Shown piece after piece: positions 58,735 through 64,000 of a stretch of 64,000 nt of DNA. Under the pieces are notes generated by a model. That model searched no databases. It was given only the letters and a program-made list of their open reading frames with translations, and had not been told where the DNA came from. Within the stretch, counting starts at the first letter, position 1. Each line of letters opens with the position of its first letter. This DNA comes from an uncultured Collinsella sp. (GTDB lineage: Bacteria; Actinomycetota; Coriobacteriia; Coriobacteriales; Coriobacteriaceae), in the NCBI GenBank assembly GCA_900549745.1, contig URPJ01000002.1:1-64000 (forward strand), read 5' to 3'. Position numbers and translations under genes: made by a program.

Positions 58735-58762
58735 CCGTAAGCCCCCAAGTGGGAGCTTACGG
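58735..58762 (-). other. Hairpin between tRNA-Trp and secE
   Basis: CCGTAAGC pairs with GCTTACGG, with CC/GG inside. Coming just after the tRNA on the minus strand it may be a processing signal or a weak terminator ahead of secE. Confidence 0.5.
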
Positions 58763-58771
58763 AATAATGAC

Positions 58772-58847
58772 TGGCACGCCAGGAAGGACTCGAACCCTCA
58801 ACACTCGGTTTTGGAGACCGATGCTCTACCAATTGAACTACTGGCGT
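58772..58847 (-). tRNA. tRNA-Trp (CCA anticodon)
   Basis: On the minus strand the acceptor ACGCCAG pairs with CTGGCGT. The anticodon loop is CTCCAAA with anticodon CCA, read as Trp, and the T arm is GGGTTCGAGTCC. A CCA end is encoded. It lies between rpmG and secE, a common place for it in Actinobacteria and Firmicutes. Confidence 0.96.
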
Positions 58848-58860
58848 ATGTGACTAGAGA

Positions 58861-59010
58861 CTAGCGAGTCTCTTTGTGCAGCGTGTGGTGACGGCACCAG
58901 GGGCAATACTTCTTGATCTCCATACGATCAGGCATGGTCGACTTGTTCTTGGTGGTCGTATAGTTGCGGCGCTTGCACTCAGTGCACGCAAGAGTAACTA
59001 GAGTACGCAT
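58861..59010 (-). CDS. rpmG: 50S ribosomal protein L33
   Basis: This small gene encodes 49 residues: MRTLVTLACTECKRRNYTT, then KNKSTMPDRMEIKKYCPWC and RHHTLHKETR. It has the four cysteines of the zinc-binding form (CTEC and CPWC). The position before tRNA-Trp and secE is the usual one. A good promoter lies 45 bases upstream, so it leads the rpmG-trnW-secE-nusG unit. Confidence 0.96.
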   Translation of the reverse strand: MRTLVTLACTECKRRNYTTTKNKSTMPDRMEIKKYCPWCRHHTLHKETR

Positions 59011-59054
59011 GTATCCTGAACCTTTCATTTCCGCCCCGTACGGGCACGAGTTGT

Positions 59055-59084
59055 TACTTTATCAGCTCCACGTAAGTGCTGTCA
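59055..59084 (-). promoter_or_regulatory. Promoter of rpmG-tRNA-Trp-secE-nusG
   Basis: On the minus strand TTGACA (59079-59084) and TAAAGT (59055-59060) are 18 bp apart. The -35 is a perfect consensus. The rest of the 59011-59230 gap holds no other feature that I can see. Confidence 0.75.
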
Positions 59085-59224
59085 ATGAAAACCTCGAGTC
59101 AATTGGTTCTCGGTGGATCCATTCATATTTGGAACACATCAATGAAGCCATCGAGAGCTAATCGACGGTGCATCCAGGACCATTATCGATCCTCTCGACA
59201 CCAGCAACGGCTCAATATCCATTG

Positions 59225-59262
59225 CAGAAAAGAACCCGGCACCCATATAAGTGCCGGGTTCT
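59225..59262 (-). terminator. Rho-independent terminator after tuf
   Basis: AGAACCCGGCAC pairs with GTGCCGGGTTCT over an 8-base loop, with TTTTCTG on the minus strand. Confidence 0.9.
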
Positions 59263-59289
59263 CTAAGTCAGCTATATCAAAGAGCTAAT

Positions 59290-60480
59290 TTACTCAATGA
59301 TCGTGGAGACGATGCCCGAACCGACGGTGTGGCCACCCTCGCGGATAGCGAAGCGCAGGCCCTCCTCCATGGCGATCGGGTGGATGAGGTCGCCCTCGAT
59401 GGTGATGTGGTCACCAGGCATAGCCATCTCGGTGCCCTCGGGGAGCTTGACCGTACCGGTAACGTCGGTGGTACGGAAGTAGAACTGAGGACGATAACCA
59501 TCGAAGAACGGGGTGTGACGGCCGCCCTCCTCCTTGGTCAGAACGTAGATCTCGCCGGTGAACTTGGTGTGCGGGGTAACCGAACCGGGCTTGCAGAGAA
59601 CCTGGCCGCGCTCGATGTCCTCACGCTTGATGCCGCGGAGCAGCAGACCGACGTTGTCGCCAGCCTCGCAGAAGTCCATGGACTTACGGAACATCTCGAT
59701 ACCGGTAACGACGGTGTTCTGGGTATCCTTGATGCCGACGATCTCGACGGGCTCGTTGAGCTTGAGCTCACCGCGCTCGACACGGCCAGTAGCAACGGTA
59801 CCACGGCCGGAGATGGTCATAACGTCCTCAACGGCCATCAGGAACGGGAGGTCGTTGTTACGAGCAGGCGTCGGGATGTACTCGTCGACGGCCTTCATGA
59901 GCTCGCGAATGGCGTCCATCCACTTGGCGTCGCCCTCGAGAGCGCCCAGAGCGGAGCCACGGATGACGGGGATGTCGTCGCCGGGGAAATCGTACTCGGA
60001 GAGGAGCTCACGGGTCTCCATCTCGACGAGGTCGATGAGCTCGTCATCGTCGACCATGTCGCACTTGTTCAGGAAGACGACGATGTAGGGAACGCCGACC
60101 TGACGGGCGAGCAGGATGTGCTCGCGGGTCTGAGCCATGGGGCCGTCGGTAGCAGCGATGACCAGGATAGCGCCGTCCATCTGAGCAGCGCCGGAGATCA
60201 TGTTCTTGACGTAGTCAGCGTGGCCCGGGCAGTCAACGTGAGCGTAGTGACGGGCAGCGGTCTCGTACTCAACGTGGGAGACGGAAATCGTAATGCCGCG
60301 CTCGCGCTCCTCGGGAGCCTTGTCGATGTTCTCGAACGCAGTGAAGTCAGCCTTGCAGCCCTCGGTCTCGGAGAGAACCTTGGTGATGGCAGCGGTCAGC
60401 GTGGTCTTGCCGTGGTCGACGTGACCAATGGTGCCGATGTTAACATGCGGCTTAGTGCGCTCAAACTTCTCTTTGGCCAT
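59290..60480 (-). CDS. tuf: Elongation factor Tu
   Basis: EF-Tu brings aminoacyl-tRNA to the ribosome. The 396-residue protein has the P-loop GHVDHGKTTL (about 19-28), RGITISVSHVEYET, DCPGHADY, NKCDMVDD and the domain II/III motifs. It is the only tuf in the window and lies far from fusA, directly after three tRNA genes, an arrangement known from other bacteria such as E. coli tufB. Confidence 0.98.
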   Translation of the reverse strand: MAKEKFERTKPHVNIGTIGHVDHGKTTLTAAITKVLSETEGCKADFTAFENIDKAPEERERGITISVSHVEYETAARHYAHVDCPGHADYVKNMISGAAQMDGAILVIAATDGPMAQTREHILLARQVGVPYIVVFLNKCDMVDDDELIDLVEMETRELLSEYDFPGDDIPVIRGSALGALEGDAKWMDAIRELMKAVDEYIPTPARNNDLPFLMAVEDVMTISGRGTVATGRVERGELKLNEPVEIVGIKDTQNTVVTGIEMFRKSMDFCEAGDNVGLLLRGIKREDIERGQVLCKPGSVTPHTKFTGEIYVLTKEEGGRHTPFFDGYRPQFYFRTTDVTGTVKLPEGTEMAMPGDHITIEGDLIHPIAMEEGLRFAIREGGHTVGSGIVSTIIE

Positions 60481-60576
60481 AAAGCCCTCCTCTTAACAGG
60501 TCGTCCCCGGACGGGACTTTGCCTTTATACCATAGTGGCCTCTCAACATACTATTGAGAAGCCACCGTGTTACCTA

Positions 60577-60653
60577 TGGTAGCGGTGACTGGATTCGAAC
60601 CAGTGACGCCACGGGTATGAACCGTGTGCTCTAACCAACTGAGCTACACCGCC
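60577..60653 (-). tRNA. tRNA-Met (CAT anticodon)
   Basis: On the minus strand the acceptor is GGCGGTG with CACCGCT, giving a G1-U72 wobble. The anticodon stem CACGG/CCGTG surrounds TTCATAC with anticodon CAT. The CCA end is encoded. The pairing at position 1-72 argues against an initiator; elongator Met is more likely than tRNA-Ile with modified CAT, but this is not certain. Confidence 0.9.
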
Positions 60654-60656
60654 GGA

Positions 60657-60732
60657 TGGAGCCTGCAACCAGACTTGAACTGGTGACCTCTTCGTTACCA
60701 ACGAAGTGCTCTACCGACTGAGCTATACAGGC
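60657..60732 (-). tRNA. tRNA-Thr (GGT anticodon)
   Basis: On the minus strand the acceptor GCCTGTA pairs with TGCAGGC. The anticodon loop is TTGGTAA, giving GGT, and the T arm is CCAGTTCAAGTCTGG. CCA is encoded. It is three bases from tRNA-Met. Confidence 0.96.
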
Positions 60733-60742
60733 ACTTGACGGG

Positions 60743-60824
60743 TGGGAGCTATAGGATTCGAACCTATGTAGGCAGAGCCAACGGGTTTACAGCCCGTCCC
60801 CATTAACCACTCGGGCAAACTCCC
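60743..60824 (-). tRNA. tRNA-Tyr (GTA anticodon)
   Basis: On the minus strand the acceptor GGGAGTT pairs with AGCTCCC. The anticodon loop is CTGTAAA, giving GTA, and a long variable arm marks a class II tRNA. After the discriminator A the sequence reads CCC, so the CCA end is not encoded, unlike in its two neighbours. It is the first gene of the tRNA-tuf transcript. Confidence 0.93.
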
Positions 60825-60886
60825 AATCGTTCAAGTATCCGCAGGTCCTTTGGTCTTTTGGACCGCCGCCCCCGCGAACGAAGAAG

Positions 60887-60916
60887 ATAATACGATGCCA
60901 CCTTGGGGGCTGTCAA
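60887..60916 (-). promoter_or_regulatory. Promoter of the tRNA-Tyr/Thr/Met-tuf unit
   Basis: On the minus strand TTGACA (60911-60916) and TATTAT (60887-60892) are 18 bp apart, close to a perfect vegetative promoter. The tRNA starts about 60 bases downstream. Confidence 0.85.
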
Positions 60917-60928
60917 CGAAAACCTCTA

Positions 60929-60950
60929 GATACACGGTGCCGGGCGTATC
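60929..60950 (-). promoter_or_regulatory. Conserved motif upstream of the tRNA-tuf promoter
   Basis: In plus orientation this reads GATACACGG, TGCC, GGGCGTATC, an inverted repeat GATAC...GTATC. It lies 12 bp above the -35. It matches the copies before rplC, rplB and rpsL. Confidence 0.65.
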
Positions 60951-61150
60951 TATATAGCCGTGACCTGCGGTTTTATTGAGTTTGGATATGAAGGACAGTG
61001 GTTTTGGATACTGAGGTGACGTTTCCCAAGGTAACACTTTGCTGTAGTGGAGTACACCTTCAGTATCGAAATTCGATACCAGCTTATTTGCACCTATATA
61101 TAGGTCGAGATCGGGGCTGCCCAGACAGAAGATTGCTCTTCCCAGGCAAA
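60951..61150. other. Palindrome-rich non-coding stretch
   Basis: No gene is seen between the tuf promoter region and tRNA-Thr(TGT). This first part holds an inverted pair GGATACTGAGGTG (61006-61018) and CACCTTCAGTATC (61055-61067), and the 17 bp palindrome GTATCGAAATTCGATAC (61063-61079). A frame of 118 codons on the minus strand here has no family similarity and covers the tuf promoter, so I do not accept it. Confidence 0.5.
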
Positions 61151-61297
61151 ATCGAGCGTGGATTTTCTTCCGTTTGAAATCGAGCATGGATAATCTCCCA
61201 CTTGCCGTGCCATCGAATCCAAAGTGGCAGATTATCCACGCTCATTCACTAGGCGGAAGATTTTCCACGCTCGTGTGTCCGATAATCCACGCTCGAT
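61151..61297. repeat. Five-copy GAGCGTGGATAATC-type cluster
   Basis: GAGCGTGGATTTTC (61154) and GAGCATGGATAATCT (61182) face AGATTATCCACGCTC (61229), GATTTTCCACGCTC (61259) and GATAATCCACGCTC (61281). Two copies point one way and three the other, so several hairpins or a large cruciform can form. No coding potential is present. Confidence 0.75.
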
Positions 61298-61326
61298 GAC
61301 GATGACCAACCTCGCCCCGGCCTATG

Positions 61327-61541
61327 TCTCGACCTGTAACAGTAAGAGGGTTATTCCTCCCCTATCTGTTACAGATCGAGATGTTTCGCAGAAACCCCCG
61401 CTTACGTCTCATTCTGTAACAGTAAGAACGGTTTTCAGCCTCTTCGTGTTACGGATCGAGATGTTATCGGCCTTCCCTTGGCAATGTTTCGATCTGTAAC
61501 TATAAGGAGGGTCTTCAGCCCACTCGTGTTACGGATCGAGA
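61327..61541. repeat. Three hairpin units with exact 80 bp period
   Basis: Units at 61327-61381, 61407-61461 and 61487-61541 each have an inverted repeat of the form CTCGATCTGTAAC ... GTTACGGATCGAG around a 25-base middle with AGTAAGA or TATAAGG and CTTCAGCC. The spacers between units are 27 bases and differ. Sequence identity between units is only moderate while the period is exact. Confidence 0.75.
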
Positions 61542-61587
61542 CAAACCTGAAGCTTGGTTGGCGCCAAACACGCTGACTTATCGACAT

Positions 61588-61627
61588 AAATAGAAACGGG
61601 CCCTGTCCCACAAGGAAACAGAGCCCG
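61588..61627 (-). terminator. Terminator after tRNA-Thr(TGT)
   Basis: CGGGCCCTGT pairs with ACAGAGCCCG (one mismatch), followed on the minus strand by TTTCTATTT. It lies 9 bases after the tRNA. Confidence 0.8.
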
Positions 61628-61636
61628 AAACTCTCA

Positions 61637-61711
61637 TGGAGCCAGTGACAGGAATCGAACCTGCAACCCACTGATTACAAATCAGTTGCGCTACCGTTGC
61701 GCCACACTGGC
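61637..61711 (-). tRNA. tRNA-Thr (TGT anticodon)
   Basis: On the minus strand the acceptor GCCAGTG pairs with CACTGGC, the anticodon stem CTGAT/ATCAG surrounds TTGTA with anticodon TGT, and the T arm is GCAGGTTCGATTCCTGT. CCA is encoded. It is a single-gene unit between yacP and tuf. Confidence 0.95.
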
Positions 61712-61872
61712 ACACTTGGCGCTTTCACGCGAAGCGAGTTAAGAATAAAGGAATTGCGGACGGGGCGCAACAGGCCGCACGGCGTTATACAAATATGCAA
61801 AATCCAGCAACAACGCGTACCAGGCCCGTTCATTTCTGTCAGTGCGCCCTCAATCTTAAAACCATTCGCCAG

Positions 61873-61917
61873 AACGAATAGTTTTAATTACAATTGCTAT
61901 ATATAAAACTATTCGTT
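61873..61917 (+). promoter_or_regulatory. Perfect 14 bp inverted repeat before the HipA-like gene
   Basis: AACGAATAGTTTTA (61873-61886) and TAAAACTATTCGTT (61904-61917) are exact inverses 17 bp apart. The AT-rich spacer (CTATATA) could contain the -10 region. The right half ends 18 bases before the start codon. It is a natural operator for the helix-turn-helix domain of the protein it precedes. Confidence 0.7.
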
Positions 61918-61935
61918 TTGACGAAGGGTTTCGTG

Positions 61936-63276
61936 ATGCTTACTACCAAGGAAGCCGCCGAGCTGCTCGGCATCACTCCGCGCAGGGTGCAGGAGCTCAT
62001 AAAAAACGGAGCACTTGATGCCCGCAAGGCTTCTGGTGTATGGCTCATCGACAAAGACAGCGTCGACACGCGACTCCGTTCCGTGACCAAAACGGGGGGA
62101 CGTCCCCGCCGCGGCCACGGTAAGAGCGAGATCGCGTTCACCCTCATGAATCGCACGCACGAAGTCGCTCAGCTGGTCTACAGCACATCGCGAAAAGACT
62201 TTACCCATATCGGCGCCGACATCGATTACGCCCACGCCCCTATTGGAGTATTTGGCCCTAATAGCCCCATATCGCTCGACTCTTTCCGCACTTGGTGGCG
62301 TGGCCGCGGTATCCCGCTCGCACGCATTGGGCTAGCCTCCCTGCTTGCAGAAGCCGCAGTTGATGTTCCCGATGAACTCGTACAGCGAAATCTTGGCCTC
62401 TCCTTATCCGACCAGTATTGGATTAGGCCCCAAGACTCCGGTCTCGCGTGGAAAGATATCAATTTCTTCAATAATGCTTTTGATGACGTCTCGCTAACCA
62501 TTGCACCCTTCGCCCCAGAGGGCAAGGCAGCTGCTGCCAAGCCCGACAACACCTCGGACGGCAATCTTCAAAAGTACTGGACATGCGAGGGTGACCGTCG
62601 AATCCTCCACAAGGCAGGTGCGCATCTAAACCAGGAACCCTATAACGAGATGGTGGCGACCGCACTCCACCGTCGCATCCTAAACGCCTGCGATTATGTG
62701 CCTTACTCGCTCGAAGGCGCGGGTACTTCCGCCTTGAGCACATGCAATGTCTTCTTAACTGACGAAGAAGAATATGTCCCTGCGTTCTATGTAAACCAGC
62801 ATGCAAATGCAGACGAGCGACTAACCGATTACGAACGGTATGTAGCAAACTGCGAAGAGCTTGGAGCGACAGATATAAAAGACGCCCTTGACCGCATGAT
62901 CGTGTGCGACGACATCATCGCCAACTATGACCGCCATTGGCGTAACTTTGGCCTTGTGCGAAACGTAAACACGCTAGCCTGCAGACCAGCCCCCATCTTC
63001 GATTCGGGCTCATCACTCTGGTGCAACATATCACTAGAAGAGCTTAGGGCGGGAGAGCACAGTTTTACCAGCGCACAATTTCATTCAAGCCCCGCCAAAC
63101 AAATGTTGCTCGTCGAGGACATGGGCTGGTTTGACGGCGACAAACTCGAAGGCTTCGTTGACGAGGCAATCGAGATTCTGTCCAGAAACGACGCGCTCAC
63201 GGCAAGGCTGCCATATCTAAAAGAGGCGCTTACATGGCGCCTCCGTAGAATGATCGACATCGCTGAATGGAGTTAG
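61936..63276 (+). CDS. HipA-like kinase with N-terminal helix-turn-helix domain
   Basis: The 446-residue protein starts with an excisionase/MerR-type helix-turn-helix (TTKEAAELLGITPRRVQELIKNG, about 2-24). Its C-terminal half has features of HipA-type protein kinases: ILHKAG (Lys226), NEMVATAL (Glu238), CDDIIANYDRHWRNFG (Asp332, Asn337) and PIFDSGSSL (Asp356). HipA proteins phosphorylate translation factors and act as toxins, with a HipB repressor encoded next door; here the DNA-binding part is in the same chain and no hipB is adjacent. The middle part (45-210) is unlike anything I know. Several dinucleotide and codon choices are more AT-rich than neighbours, which hints at transfer. Confidence 0.75.
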   Translation: MLTTKEAAELLGITPRRVQELIKNGALDARKASGVWLIDKDSVDTRLRSVTKTGGRPRRGHGKSEIAFTLMNRTHEVAQLVYSTSRKDFTHIGADIDYAHAPIGVFGPNSPISLDSFRTWWRGRGIPLARIGLASLLAEAAVDVPDELVQRNLGLSLSDQYWIRPQDSGLAWKDINFFNNAFDDVSLTIAPFAPEGKAAAAKPDNTSDGNLQKYWTCEGDRRILHKAGAHLNQEPYNEMVATALHRRILNACDYVPYSLEGAGTSALSTCNVFLTDEEEYVPAFYVNQHANADERLTDYERYVANCEELGATDIKDALDRMIVCDDIIANYDRHWRNFGLVRNVNTLACRPAPIFDSGSSLWCNISLEELRAGEHSFTSAQFHSSPAKQMLLVEDMGWFDGDKLEGFVDEAIEILSRNDALTARLPYLKEALTWRLRRMIDIAEWS

Positions 63277-63303
63277 CGAGACAGCGTCGCGCCGTCAGCT
63301 CCC

Positions 63304-63981
63304 CTACCGTCCGCGCAGGGCCTTGAGCTTGGCCAGGGCATCGGGGCTCAGGCGGCTGCCCAGGGTCATCTTGATCTGCGGAGCTTCCTCTGCCTCGTGA
63401 ACGTCGTTATCGATCTGTTTGATCTCGTCCACCAGCATACGGCTCGAGATGCGCGTAACGCCCTTGCCCATGACGACGGCCTGGATCGTGCCGTCACTCG
63501 ATACCACGGAGCACGCGCGGCCTTCCTCGCGTGCCTCGATACAGAGCTTCTGCACCACGGTATCGGCAGAGACGCCCGTCGGCGAAAACTCGATGCGCAC
63601 GCCACGGGCCGGCAGATTGGGGCGCTCGCTGGAGATATTGCCCGCGCCGTCAAACACGATTACGGCCTCGTAGCGGCCTTGGGCAAACGCGGCAACGTCG
63701 TTGATGAGGGCAGTGCGCGCCATATCGTGAACGTCGCTGGAATACGGATCGTCGGAATGGTCGTACACGAGCTTTTCGTAGCGCGGCGTGCAGTGGATCA
63801 CGTTGTAACCGTCGACCACCAGCAGCTCGGGCTTGTTGGAGTGCACCGTCGAGACTGGGTCGGCGATAGCCTGCGCAAACGCATTGCCGCCCACGCCATA
63901 GGTCGCAGCCGAAACAATCGGCTTGGCCGAGCCCTCGCCAAAGCGCTTGGCCTTGGACTTGGCGCGGTTCTTCTTGGACAT
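63304..63981 (-). CDS. YacP-like NYN domain protein (putative ribonuclease)
   Basis: The 225-residue protein has the NYN/PIN-like fold: LLVVDGYNVIH (about 53-63) with the first acidic residue, AVIVFDGAGN, and VVSSDGTIQAVVMGKG with further acidic residues. A basic N-terminal tail (KKNRAKSKAKRFG) could bind RNA. The B. subtilis member, Rae1, cleaves mRNA in the ribosome. Its place upstream of the rpmG-secE region fits the usual yacP-secE neighbourhood. The C-terminus carries LGSRLSPDALAKLKALRGR. Confidence 0.88.
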   Translation of the reverse strand: MSKKNRAKSKAKRFGEGSAKPIVSAATYGVGGNAFAQAIADPVSTVHSNKPELLVVDGYNVIHCTPRYEKLVYDHSDDPYSSDVHDMARTALINDVAAFAQGRYEAVIVFDGAGNISSERPNLPARGVRIEFSPTGVSADTVVQKLCIEAREEGRACSVVSSDGTIQAVVMGKGVTRISSRMLVDEIKQIDNDVHEAEEAPQIKMTLGSRLSPDALAKLKALRGR

Positions 63982-64000
63982 GCGCTACTCCTCCCCCATG

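Noticed and set aside
60831..61187. A 118-codon minus-strand frame above tRNA-Tyr
   Set aside because: It runs through the promoter of the tRNA-tuf unit and inverted repeats, has no convincing ribosome site and no recognisable domain.
61151..61297. Replication origin with DnaA boxes
   Set aside because: Only one of the five sites reads TTATCCACG, one base from the DnaA box; the others differ more. No dnaA, dnaN or gyrase genes are near and there is no AT-rich unwinding region.
61327..61541. CRISPR array
   Set aside because: There are only three units, the repeats are long and differ from each other, the spacers are 27 bp and no cas genes are near. The inverted-repeat hairpins explain the pattern better.

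Overview
The window reads as a high-GC chromosomal segment of a gut actinobacterium of the class Coriobacteriia, most like Collinsella. This is an inference from the protein sequences (fused AccD-AccA, FabK as the only enoyl reductase, L24 with a C-terminal zinc ribbon, FeoA-FeoB fusion), from the codon use and from the gene order; I could not run a database search.

The backbone is the classical secE-nusG-rplKA-rplJL-rpoBC-rpsL-rpsG-fusA-rpsJ-rplC...rplX ribosomal and RNA polymerase superoperon, all on the minus strand and in the ancestral order, but cut into separate transcription units by inserted modules. Reading down the minus strand: yacP-like NYN gene (63.9 kb), a HipA-like kinase and tRNA-Thr(TGT), a repeat-rich gap, tRNA-Tyr, tRNA-Thr, tRNA-Met and tuf (60.8-59.3 kb), rpmG, tRNA-Trp, secE and nusG (59.0-57.8 kb), rplK and rplA (57.7-56.4 kb). 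A 20 kb metabolic block follows (56.3-35.1 kb): a ParB-like/BMP protein with a phosphoesterase, an MscS channel, a surface 5'-nucleotidase, an ABC transporter, a regulator, asnS, PTS IIA, an esterase, feoAB, an MFS transporter, an amylase, a DNA glycosylase and an aminotransferase. Then come rplJ-rplL, galU, rpoB-rpoC, rpsL-rpsG-fusA-rpsJ (34.6-19.9 kb), a complete fatty acid synthesis operon fabH-acpP-fabK-fabD-fabG-fabF-accB-fabZ-accC-accDA facing birA (19.8-9.6 kb), a frameshifted PTS EIIC, a cation efflux pump and a phosphatase (9.6-6.4 kb). Last come the S10 and spc genes rplC to rplX (6.0-0.2 kb), closed by a terminator.

The genes join transcription, translation, lipid synthesis and envelope functions. 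The fatty acid operon and birA share an intergenic region with two copies of a dyad operator, which fits the need to biotinylate AccB. Iron uptake by feoAB has a probable DtxR/IdeR-type operator. The rplJL genes have an L10-type leader with an attenuator.

The unusual content is in the gaps. (1) Three long palindromes of about 140 bp keep a conserved asymmetric core while their arms differ completely between copies; each lies just upstream of a ribosomal-protein promoter region (rplC, rpsL, rplJ). In the rplJ copy the palindrome also takes in an inverted, degraded copy of the rplJ promoter. (2) Two copies of a roughly 140 bp three-hairpin element sit directly after the stop codons of rpoC and of the esterase gene, with compensatory changes in the stems. 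(3) A 24 bp motif (GTATACACGG and GGGCGTATCC halves) lies upstream of rplB, rplC, rpsL and the tRNA-tuf unit. (4) A 600 bp stretch near 61 kb holds a five-copy GAGCGTGGATAATC-type cluster and a hairpin array with an exact 80 bp period. (5) A HipA-like kinase gene is preceded by a perfect 14 bp inverted repeat.
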